A stretch of DNA of 5,092 nt from Verrucomicrobiota bacterium (GTDB taxonomy: Bacteria; Verrucomicrobiota; Verrucomicrobiia; Chthoniobacterales; UBA10450): positions 1-5,092 of the forward strand of contig QHRI01000218.1 in assembly GCA_003221375.1 (NCBI GenBank), written 5' to 3'. Position 1 is the first letter of the stretch; each line of letters opens with the position of its first letter. Position numbers and translations under genes: made by a program. The notes beneath the pieces are model-generated. The model was not told where the DNA came from and searched no databases. It saw only the letters and a list, made by a program, of their open reading frames with translations. Shown here in pieces: positions 1 to 5,092 of this stretch.

Positions 1-261
1 CGAGTTTGCGCCGGCTTTGATAAATCGCGGAACGTAATGATCGGCATGCTCGATCATAAGATGTACATCAAGCGGGAGACTTGTTAGGCCGCGCACCCGT
101 CCGACTATCTCCGGACCGAAGGAAATGTTATCGACGAAATGTCCATCCATGATGTCACAGTGAAGCCAGTCGGCGCCCGCGGCCTCCACTCGATGGATTT
201 CGTCACCGAGTCTCGAGAAATCGGCAGCCAGAATGGATGGTGCGACGATGATTTTTCCCAT
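1..261 (-). CDS. rpe: Ribulose-phosphate 3-epimerase, N-terminal part (cut by window edge)
   Basis: Rpe interconverts D-ribulose 5-phosphate and D-xylulose 5-phosphate in the cytoplasm (pentose phosphate pathway, Calvin cycle). The minus-strand frame opens with ATG at 261-259 and runs without a stop to the left edge, giving 87 codons of a protein usually about 220 residues long. The family's N-terminal block APSILAADF is at residues 7-15, with the conserved Ser9. [10 protein letters not shown] (34-43) and PLDVHLM (63-69) follow. His34, Asp36 and His67 fall exactly where three metal ligands lie in E. coli Rpe; the fourth ligand (Asp177 there) is outside the window. The start fits family length, with only a few residues before the first beta strand. 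No Shine-Dalgarno is visible: the leader is CTCC-rich and lies in an inverted repeat. The gene is divergent from mreB and probably not functionally tied to it. Identity is firm; the C-terminal two thirds are unseen. Confidence 0.94.
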   Translation of the reverse strand, partial: MGKIIVAPSILAADFSRLGDEIHRVEAAGADWLHCDIMDGHFVDNISFGPEIVGRVRGLTSLPLDVHLMIEHADHYVPRFIKAGANS

Positions 262-333
262 GGAGTGATGGAGTAAAGGAGTAATAGCGTAATGGCAAGC
301 CTTCCTGCCGGCACTCCACTACTTCATTATCCA
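261..333. repeat. 8-bp-period degenerate tandem repeat forming an imperfect inverted repeat
   Basis: From 261 the plus strand reads as consecutive octamers tggagtga, tggagtaa, aggagtaa and tagcgtaa (261-292). About 20 bases after these units, 312-333 carries the same theme on the opposite strand (cactccac, tacttcat, tatcca). The arms 261-283 and 312-333 can pair over about 22 positions with three mismatches, one bulge and two G-U pairs, leaving a loop of about 28 nt. In an rpe transcript the 3' arm ends at the A of the rpe ATG, so the structure would cover the ribosome-binding region. It is either a small mobile or REP-like repeat or a translation-control structure. The pairing is seen; the role is inferred. 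Confidence 0.55.
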
Positions 334-444
334 ACAGAAATGCTGCTTGACGGCGTGCCGCTCCGTTTCATGTTACCGCGTTTCAGCCGGCCGAATCGCG
401 CTCGGGGGAGGGTTCCTGTGAAGATGGCCGCCTCAGGCGGATGA
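292..444 (+). CDS. Doubtful small ORF (50 aa) upstream of mreB
   Basis: An ATG at 292 opens a 50-codon frame ending with TGA at 442-444. It is preceded by AAAGGAG at 275-281, a good Shine-Dalgarno core about 10 nt upstream. The product begins [10 protein letters not shown], is basic in its second half (several Arg in residues 30-40), and has no signal peptide, membrane segment or family I recognise. The GGAG belongs to the 8-bp repeat, and the first third of the frame is repeat sequence, so both may be accidental. The frame overlaps the likely mreB promoter region and ends 45 nt before mreB, where it could act as a leader ORF if real. I think it is more likely not a gene. Confidence 0.15.
   Translation: MASLPAGTPLLHYPTEMLLDGVPLRFMLPRFSRPNRARGRVPVKMAASGG
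347..374 (+). promoter_or_regulatory. Candidate sigma70-type promoter for mreB
   Basis: TTGACG at 347-352 matches the -35 consensus at five of six positions. After a 16-bp spacer, CATGTT at 369-374 matches the -10 consensus only at A2, T3 and T6. Transcription would start near 381, giving an mreB leader of about 110 nt. An imperfect dyad (TTC-A-GCCGGC-C-GAA, 382-395) sits just after that point and could be an operator, but nothing else supports this. The mreB operon must be transcribed from somewhere in or near this 228-bp divergent spacer. The -10 is weak and the call is tentative. Confidence 0.22.
428..440. other. Small GC hairpin in the mreB leader
   Basis: CCGCC (428-432) and GGCGG (436-440) form a perfect 5-bp stem with a TCA loop, 50 nt before the mreB start. 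There is no U-tract, so it is not an intrinsic terminator. The same stem with an AGT loop recurs at 1512-1524 at the end of mreB. It could be a remnant of a dispersed palindrome or a chance GC dyad. Confidence 0.35.
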
Positions 445-489
445 ACGCGCTTCTTCTCGGGCTGGAAAGTTTCTGCTAATAAATAATTC

Positions 490-1527
490 ATGTTCAATGG
501 ACTTTTCGGCTGGTTATCCAGCGACATCGGGATCGATCTTGGCACGGCAAACACTCTTGTTTACGTAAAGGATCAGGGAATCGTATTGCGCGAGCCATCT
601 GTGGTTGCTGTACAGGCAGGCACCAACAGAGTGCTCGCCGTGGGCGACGAAGCCAAGCGCATGCTAGGCCGGACACCCGCGAACATTGTCGCGGTGCGTC
701 CGCTCAAAGATGGCGTAATAGCGGATTTCGAAGTGACGGAAGCGATGCTGCGGCACTTCATCACCAAGGTCCACAATCGGCGGGTAAAAGCGAGACCACG
801 TGTTGTTATCGCAGTACCATCTGGAATCACAGAAGTGGAAAAGCGCGCGGTGCGTGAGTCGGCGACCCATGCCGGAGCGCGTGAAGTTTATTTGATTGAG
901 GAACCAATGGCCGCTGCGATTGGGGTGGGACTCCCTGTGCAAGATCCGGCCGGCAACATGATCATCGATATCGGAGGAGGCACGACGGAGGTCGCGCTTA
1001 TTTCGCTATCGGGAATTGTATTTAGCCGCAGCGTGCGCGTCGCCGGCGATGAACTGGATGAAGCGATCGTGCAGTATATGAAACGCGCCTACAATCTGAT
1101 GGTCGGCGAACGCACCGCCGAGGAAATAAAAATCAAAATTGGTTCGGCATATCCGAGCGAAAAGGAAACGAGTGTAGAAGTTAAGGGACGTGATCTGGTC
1201 GCCGGTCTGCCCAAGACGCTCATGATCACCTCCCAGGAAGTCCGCGAAGCGTTGCTCGAACCAATCTCGACTATTGTCGATTCCGTGCGGATCACTCTTG
1301 AGCGATGTCCGCCCGAGCTTTCAGCGGACCTTGTCGATCGCGGCCTGGTACTAGCAGGCGGCGGCGCGTTGCTGCGGGGCTTTGACAAGCTTTTGAGCGA
1401 GGAAACAGGTTTGCCTGTCCATGTTGCTGAAGATCCGCTCAGCGCAGTGGCGGAAGGGACCGGCAAATGCCTCAATGAACTTAAATTCTTGCGTCAAGTG
1501 GCTTCGGCAGACCGCCAGTGGCGGTAA
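490..1527 (+). CDS. mreB: Rod shape-determining protein MreB (bacterial actin)
   Basis: MreB is the actin-like ATPase that polymerises on the inner face of the cytoplasmic membrane and orients the Rod complex. The 345-residue frame has the family's normal length. The first 12 residues ([12 protein letters not shown]) form a short hydrophobic stretch of the kind that anchors MreB to membrane. [14 protein letters not shown] (13-26) is the phosphate-1 loop. [10 protein letters not shown] places the catalytic-type glutamate near residue 137. DIGGGTTEV (160-168) is phosphate-2, and LAGGGALL (from about 288) is the adenosine-binding loop. [10 protein letters not shown] and CPPEL are further family signatures. 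Starting at 490 puts the anchor just before the actin fold, as in E. coli. No Shine-Dalgarno lies at normal spacing; the ATG follows an A/T-rich stretch (477-488), and GGAAAG at 464-469 is too far upstream. The last few residues (SADRQWR) lie on a GC hairpin and look like a lineage-specific end. It is the first gene of the mre-mrdA operon. Identity is very secure. Confidence 0.98.
   Translation: MFNGLFGWLSSDIGIDLGTANTLVYVKDQGIVLREPSVVAVQAGTNRVLAVGDEAKRMLGRTPANIVAVRPLKDGVIADFEVTEAMLRHFITKVHNRRVKARPRVVIAVPSGITEVEKRAVRESATHAGAREVYLIEEPMAAAIGVGLPVQDPAGNMIIDIGGGTTEVALISLSGIVFSRSVRVAGDELDEAIVQYMKRAYNLMVGERTAEEIKIKIGSAYPSEKETSVEVKGRDLVAGLPKTLMITSQEVREALLEPISTIVDSVRITLERCPPELSADLVDRGLVLAGGGALLRGFDKLLSEETGLPVHVAEDPLSAVAEGTGKCLNELKFLRQVASADRQWR
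1512..1524. other. GC hairpin at the 3' end of mreB
   Basis: CCGCC (1512-1516), loop AGT, GGCGG (1520-1524) form a 5-bp stem ending at the base before the mreB TAA. It encodes the last residues of MreB. The octamer CCAGTGGC within it (1515-1522) recurs at 1529-1536, where it runs into the REP-like element, so part of this tail may have arisen by local duplication. There is no U-tract, so it is not an intrinsic terminator. Confidence 0.35.
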
Positions 1528-1531
1528 ACCA

Positions 1532-1583
1532 GTGGCATCGGCTTTCAGCCGATGTTTGAAGATGGGCTGGAAGCCCATGCCAC
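1532..1583. repeat. Pair of inverted REP-like palindromes between mreB and mreC
   Basis: Two 23-bp units face each other with 6 bp between them. Unit A (1532-1554) is GTGG followed by a perfect 8-bp stem, CATCGGCT/AGCCGATG, with a TTC loop. Unit B (1561-1583, minus orientation) also starts GTGG and has the 7-bp stem ATGGGCT/AGCCCAT. The units match at 19 of 23 positions, and the outer arms GTGGCAT/ATGCCAC are exact. One pair of differences is compensatory: C-G in unit A is G-C in unit B, so the stem is kept. A GTRG-type head plus palindrome, arranged as an inverted pair, matches REP/BIME elements mobilised by RAYT (Y1 transposase) proteins. No RAYT gene is in the window. In the polycistronic RNA it could fold as two hairpins or one long one, and might affect RNA processing or mreC translation. 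Confidence 0.78.
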
Positions 1584-1587
1584 AAGC

Positions 1588-2391
1588 ATGAGCCGCACGA
1601 ACATCATCGCGCTGCTGATTTTCGGCGCAATTCTGGGGTACTTTCTCAGCTTCGGCCCGGCCGCCACACAGAAGTTCAAGACTGGCGTCTATCAGTTGCT
1701 GGCACCATTTTTCACCGGCGGCTCCGGATTAAAAAAACAGCTTACATCGGTGCGTACAGGCTTGAAGTCGCTCGATCAATTAGAGCATGAAAACGCTAAT
1801 TTACAGGTGGAAAATCGGGAACTGCGAGCGACTAACCAGGGTCTGCGCGACGCCGAGAACGAGGTGAATCGCTTGCGTCACGCGCTCAATTATCGCGAGC
1901 GCTCGGTCTTTAAGTTAATCGCTGCAGAAATTGTCGCGCGCGATTCGTCGACCTGGTGGCGAACAGTTACCATTAACCGCGGCAAGCGAGATGGCATTGA
2001 AATCGACATGCCTGTCGCGACCGATGAGGGATTAATCGGAAAAATAACGACCGCGAGCGACAGCGTCTCGGTTGTATTGCTGATTTCCGATGAAAACTGC
2101 CGAATCGCCGCAAAGGTGGAAGGAAGCCGGGAACAGGGAATCGTATCTGGCGAGCGCGTGACAGCAGGGCTTACCCCTGTGTTGAACCTGAATTTTTTGT
2201 CAAAACAGGCTGATCTGAAGCCTGGCCAAAAAGTTTATACTTCGGGAGTCGGCGGCGTGTTCCCATCGGGTTTGCTGATTGGCAGTGTAAAAACTTTCCG
2301 CCTGCGAGAACTGGATGGCCAAGCGCAGCTCACGCCCGCTGTCGACTTATCGCATCTGGAGGACGTGTTCGTAGTGACCGGTCGAAAATGA
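1588..2391 (+). CDS. mreC: Rod shape-determining protein MreC
   Basis: MreC is a bitopic inner-membrane protein that links cytoplasmic MreB to the periplasmic enzymes and activates PBP2. From the ATG at 1588 the protein has 267 residues. It has a short basic N-terminus, a membrane segment at about 6-22, a coiled coil at about 58-100 (LEHENANLQVENRELRA, then regular leucines), and a beta-rich periplasmic domain from about 108. Family signatures are TINRGKRDGIEIDMPV, the GLIGK turn, and GGVFPSGLLIGSV near the end. An in-frame ATG at 1552 would add 12 residues, but it lies inside a palindromic repeat. The 1588 start leaves the usual few residues before the membrane helix and is preferred. Neither start has a good Shine-Dalgarno. 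The 60-nt gap from mreB contrasts with the tight junctions downstream. The stop overlaps mreD by ATGA. Confidence 0.95.
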   Translation: MSRTNIIALLIFGAILGYFLSFGPAATQKFKTGVYQLLAPFFTGGSGLKKQLTSVRTGLKSLDQLEHENANLQVENRELRATNQGLRDAENEVNRLRHALNYRERSVFKLIAAEIVARDSSTWWRTVTINRGKRDGIEIDMPVATDEGLIGKITTASDSVSVVLLISDENCRIAAKVEGSREQGIVSGERVTAGLTPVLNLNFLSKQADLKPGQKVYTSGVGGVFPSGLLIGSVKTFRLRELDGQAQLTPAVDLSHLEDVFVVTGRK

Positions 2392-2930
2392 TTTTCTTTT
2401 TTGTTTTACTCTTACTTGTGCTGCTAGCGCAGATTGCGGAGTTTTTTATTCCAGTCCTGCCTTGGCTCTACGACGCACATGTGTACGTCGTGCCCGTGAT
2501 TGTCTTTTATGGCGCAATGGCACTGCCGTTTCCTCTCATGCTGGCGCTCGCCCTCTACGCGGGGATTTTGCTGGATGCCCTTACGGTTCAGGTGATCGGC
2601 GGGAAAGTTGAAATTTCAACTGGATCATCGATACTCATTTACGGTGTGTTGGCAGGAGTAATGCATGGCCTGAGACCGCTGTTTGCCCGCGGACGGTGGG
2701 AAGTGCACTGCATTCTGAGTGGTGTCTTCACTTCGTTAATAGTTCTGGCGCAATATTTGATGATTACGTTTCGTCGCGGCTCTATCGTTTTCACCCGCGA
2801 AATTTGGTGGCAGATCGGCGGGCCCGGTCTCGTTGCCATGGCGATGGCTCCGATCCTGTTTTGGTTCTTACAATGGATGGGACGGATGACCGCCTATTCC
2901 TATCAACCTGAAAGGGGACGGCTGGAATGA
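2388..2930 (+). CDS. mreD: Rod shape-determining protein MreD
   Basis: MreD is a small polytopic inner-membrane protein of the elongasome that works with MreC and PBP2; its exact role is less settled than that of its partners. The 180-residue frame is of normal family length and almost wholly hydrophobic. About six membrane segments can be drawn: roughly residues 2-22, 32-46, 48-65, 80-97, 106-127 and 144-164. A basic loop (RPLFARGR, 96-103) and a polar C-terminus follow the membrane segments. Sequence signatures in this family are weak, so the call rests on size, topology and its place between mreC and the PBP2 gene. Its ATG overlaps the mreC stop (ATGA, 2388-2391), and its TGA overlaps the mrdA start (2927-2930). 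Both overlaps point to coupled translation from one mRNA. Confidence 0.93.
   Translation: MIFFFVLLLLVLLAQIAEFFIPVLPWLYDAHVYVVPVIVFYGAMALPFPLMLALALYAGILLDALTVQVIGGKVEISTGSSILIYGVLAGVMHGLRPLFARGRWEVHCILSGVFTSLIVLAQYLMITFRRGSIVFTREIWWQIGGPGLVAMAMAPILFWFLQWMGRMTAYSYQPERGRLE
2911..2918 (+). promoter_or_regulatory. Ribosome binding site of mrdA inside the end of mreD
   Basis: AAAGGGGA ends 8 nt before the mrdA ATG at 2927. It is the only purine-rich Shine-Dalgarno-like site at standard spacing before a gene in this operon. It supports the 2927 start and suggests mrdA can also recruit ribosomes independently of coupling to mreD. Confidence 0.5.
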
Positions 2931-5092
2931 GCAGGCGCCGTATTACTTCGCGTGTCCGGATTCAATTGGTCGGCCTTTTGATGCTGATGGGTTTGGGCGC
3001 TCTCGGCCTCAAGCTTTGGTGGATTCAGGTGGCGCATGGCCAGGAATGGACGTCTCAGCTCCGTGGTAGTTCGCAGGCGACGGTGCGGATTCCTTCGGTG
3101 CGCGGTGAGATCAGGGATCGAAACGGAGTGACACTTGTCCAAAATCGCGCCAGTTATGAGGTCGATTTTTATCTGCCGGAAATGGTCAAAGGCTATCGCG
3201 AACGCTTTGGTCAGCCGCCTGTGACCGAGTATCGAGCAACCATCAATGGAATGCCGAAAGATCTGAGGGAACCGGACATTATCAGGATTGTCAATAACGG
3301 CATCGTCCCGCGCCTCAACGACCTCGATCTTGCGCGCGATTACAACGCCGGGAAGTTGCAGAAACACTATCGCAACGATACCGAAGTTCCGTTTTCCTAC
3401 GTCAAAGACATCGATTTTCCAACCTTGGCGAAATTTTCCGAGCACGATGTCGGATTGCCTGGAGTGGAACTCGCGATCAAACCGGTGCGCTCGTACGTTT
3501 ACGGCGCGCTCGGAGCGCATCTTCTGGGTTATGTCGGCTTGCCAGACGACATTGACAAAGAGGATGCGAAGAAATTCACGTTTTACCAGGGAGACGTGGA
3601 AGGAAAATCGAACGTTGAAAAAGTCATGGACGAGTATCTGCGCGGGAAACCTGGTGTTCGTTATTTACGGCGCAACGCAAAGGGGACCATTGACGGCGTC
3701 CTGCGCGAAGATCCCCCTGAGCAAGGCGCCAATGTTTATTTGACCCTCGACGCGCGCATTCAGGCGATCGCAGAAGAAGCGCTGCGCGCGGTGAGTCGGG
3801 CCGGTGCCGTGGTCATCGATCCAAACAATGGCAACGTCCTGGCGATGGCTTCTGTCCCATCCTTCGATCCAAATACTTTCATCCCGAGCATCAAGGCAAA
3901 CGATTGGAAAGCGCTGCAGAAGGACGAAGGCGATCCGTTAGTTAACCGCGCAATTAGTTGTTTGCCGCCAGGCTCGACATTCAAACTCATCACGGCGCTG
4001 GCCGGATTGCGTGGCACGAAAAATCTCGCAAACGCGCATTACAACTGTGGTGGCGGCGTCAGTTACGGCGATCATTTTTTCCGATGTTGGGTAGCCGAAA
4101 AGCATTACACGCACGGAAACATCGGGCTTGCCGACGCGCTCAAAGTGTCGTGCGACTCCTTCTTCTATCAATACGGAAACGCAGCTGGCATTCAGTCGAT
4201 TGATCACATTGGCAAGATGTTGGGAATGGGCGAGGAATCGGGCTTGCAACTGTCAGGCGAACAAACCGGTAATATGCCGGGACCGGAGTGGATGCAGATC
4301 CACCATCCGCAAGAGAGATGGTCGCAGGCGCAAACGGCCAATGTTTCGATCGGCCAGGGCTACACACTTGTTTCACCTCTCCAATTGGCGATGGCCTACG
4401 CGACGATCGCGAACGGCGGAATATGCTATTACCCACGCTTGGTTGATAAAGTCTTGAAGCAAGACGGCTCCCCACTGCTGGATGAGCAAGGCAATCCAGC
4501 GGCGCCACCTCCGCGCGTGCGATCAGATCTACGGCAGGAAATCCCGCCTGATAGGATCGAGCTAGTACGCAAAGGCCTTTGGAAAGTTGTTAACGAAGAT
4601 GGAGGAACCGGTGGCAGAGCACGTTTGAAAGAATGGGTTGTGGCGGGGAAGACCGGGACCGCGCAGGCCACCGACCGTGGTCACGAGGAGAACGTTGCGT
4701 GGTTTGCCTGTTTCGCGCCATTCGACCATCCCAAGTACGTCGTCGCGGTGATGGTGCAGGGCGCCTCTGGACACGGCGGCGAGGTCGCGGGTCCGATCGC
4801 CGACAGAATATTGGAGCGCTCACTCGCGCTGGACGAAGGCAAATTCGACATGCAGGTGACCTGGCTCACACCCGCACATCACGCCAATCCGCTGCAATTA
4901 ATCAAATCGGTCGCTTATAACGAAAAGGGAGGCAATCTCGGAGGCGAGGACGAAGAAACTGCGGACCAATCGCAGGCTACCACCGCTCAAATGGCAAGTT
5001 CAGACGCCTCGCCCGACGTCGAACCGGAAGCTGATTCTCAGGGCAAAGTGCGGCGGCGAGGTCCTGCTGCTGCCCGCGCTCTCCCCGCGACG
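2927..5092 (+). CDS. mrdA: Penicillin-binding protein 2, elongasome transpeptidase (3' end beyond window)
   Basis: PBP2 is the class B transpeptidase that cross-links peptidoglycan during cell elongation, paired with RodA and activated by MreC. The frame runs 722 codons to the right edge without a stop. It has a basic cytoplasmic start (MSRRRITSRVR), one membrane anchor at about 14-33, and the N-terminal PBP-dimer module opening with RGEIRDRNG (59-67). A GVELAI...GALGAHLLGYVG segment follows. The transpeptidase domain runs from about 269 to 635. Catalytic motifs are present: S350-T-F-K353 (SxxK), S408-C-D410 (the SxD form used by PBP2 rather than SxN), and K575-T-G577. SIGQGYTLVSPLQLAMAYA (474-492) is another class B signature. 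The catalytic serine is only about 20 residues later than in E. coli PBP2 (Ser330), so the core is ordinary. From about residue 660 there is an acidic, Ala/Ser/Gln-rich tail ending in a basic RRR stretch, predicted to be disordered and periplasmic. E. coli PBP2 (633 aa) has no comparable tail. rodA would be expected next. Confidence 0.97.
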   Translation, partial: MSRRRITSRVRIQLVGLLMLMGLGALGLKLWWIQVAHGQEWTSQLRGSSQATVRIPSVRGEIRDRNGVTLVQNRASYEVDFYLPEMVKGYRERFGQPPVTEYRATINGMPKDLREPDIIRIVNNGIVPRLNDLDLARDYNAGKLQKHYRNDTEVPFSYVKDIDFPTLAKFSEHDVGLPGVELAIKPVRSYVYGALGAHLLGYVGLPDDIDKEDAKKFTFYQGDVEGKSNVEKVMDEYLRGKPGVRYLRRNAKGTIDGVLREDPPEQGANVYLTLDARIQAIAEEALRAVSRAGAVVIDPNNGNVLAMASVPSFDPNTFIPSIKANDWKALQKDEGDPLVNRAISCLPPGSTFKLITALAGLRGTKNLANAHYNCGGGVSYGDHFFRCWVAEKHYTHGNIGLADALKVSCDSFFYQYGNAAGIQSIDHIGKMLGMGEESGLQLSGEQTGNMPGPEWMQIHHPQERWSQAQTANVSIGQGYTLVSPLQLAMAYATIANGGICYYPRLVDKVLKQDGSPLLDEQGNPAAPPPRVRSDLRQEIPPDRIELVRKGLWKVVNEDGGTGGRARLKEWVVAGKTGTAQATDRGHEENVAWFACFAPFDHPKYVVAVMVQGASGHGGEVAGPIADRILERSLALDEGKFDMQVTWLTPAHHANPLQLIKSVAYNEKGGNLGGEDEETADQSQATTAQMASSDASPDVEPEADSQGKVRRRGPAAARALPAT

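Noticed and set aside
327..554. Minus-strand 75-codon frame crossing the mreB start
   Set aside because: It overlaps the mreB N-terminus and leader, has no recognisable product or ribosome site, and would be antisense to essential coding sequence.
1512..1583. Hairpins after mreB as an intrinsic transcription terminator
   Set aside because: No U-rich tract follows any of the stems, and mreC must be transcribed with its partners. Attenuation or processing is possible, but termination is not supported.
1731..1737. A7 run in mreC forming an A-AAA-AAA slippery heptamer in frame
   Set aside because: A -1 slip would meet a stop within about 20 codons and give only a truncated MreC. No stimulatory stem-loop or pseudoknot is evident, and the run is explained by two lysine codons.
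2903..3520. Long minus-strand open frame (205 codons) antisense to the start of mrdA
   Set aside because: It lies wholly opposite a well-supported PBP2 reading frame, its product resembles no family I know, and it is explained by GC-biased codon use on the other strand.
3288..3743. Plus-strand 151-codon frame inside mrdA
   Set aside because: It is an out-of-frame shadow of the PBP2 N-terminal module. The mrdA frame carries the recognisable motifs here.
1..5092. CRISPR arrays, tRNA/rRNA genes, transposases, toxin-antitoxin or defence genes
   Set aside because: None was seen on either strand. Nearly the whole window is accounted for by rpe and the mre-mrdA operon.

Overview
The window holds the core of a bacterial rod-shape (elongasome) operon: mreB, mreC, mreD and mrdA (PBP2) run in order on the plus strand. 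A divergent, partial ribulose-phosphate 3-epimerase gene (rpe) lies at the left edge. Moderate-to-high GC, PBP2 with a long acidic tail, and GTGG-headed palindromes of a kind common in soil Verrucomicrobiota and Acidobacteriota suggest a soil bacterium. Verrucomicrobiota (Chthoniobacterales-like) is my best guess, but this is inference from style and is not proven by the window.

Layout. Bases 1-261 (minus) encode the first 87 residues of Rpe. Bases 262-489 are the divergent spacer. It starts with degenerate 8-bp tandem units that form an imperfect inverted repeat right against the rpe start codon. It also holds a weak sigma70-like promoter candidate, a small CCGCC/GGCGG hairpin, and a 50-codon open frame of doubtful reality. 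Bases 490-1527 encode MreB. The 60-bp mreB-mreC gap (1528-1587) is almost filled by two inverted REP-like palindromes, and one of them supplies a misleading in-frame ATG for mreC. Bases 1588-2391 encode MreC, 2388-2930 MreD, and 2927-5092 PBP2, whose frame is still open at the right edge. mreC/mreD and mreD/mrdA each overlap by an ATGA, so translation is probably coupled.

How the genes work together. MreB filaments on the inner membrane position the Rod complex. MreC and MreD link MreB to the periplasmic transpeptidase PBP2, and MreC is known to activate PBP2. PBP2 cross-links new peptidoglycan with the glycosyltransferase RodA, whose gene would be expected just beyond the right edge. Rpe is a carbon-metabolism enzyme and looks like an unrelated divergent neighbour.

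I see no new multi-gene system. The points of real interest are non-coding: the REP-like pair with a compensatory base change inside the operon, and the 8-bp-period inverted repeat covering the rpe translation start. The long charged tail on PBP2 is a lesser point.
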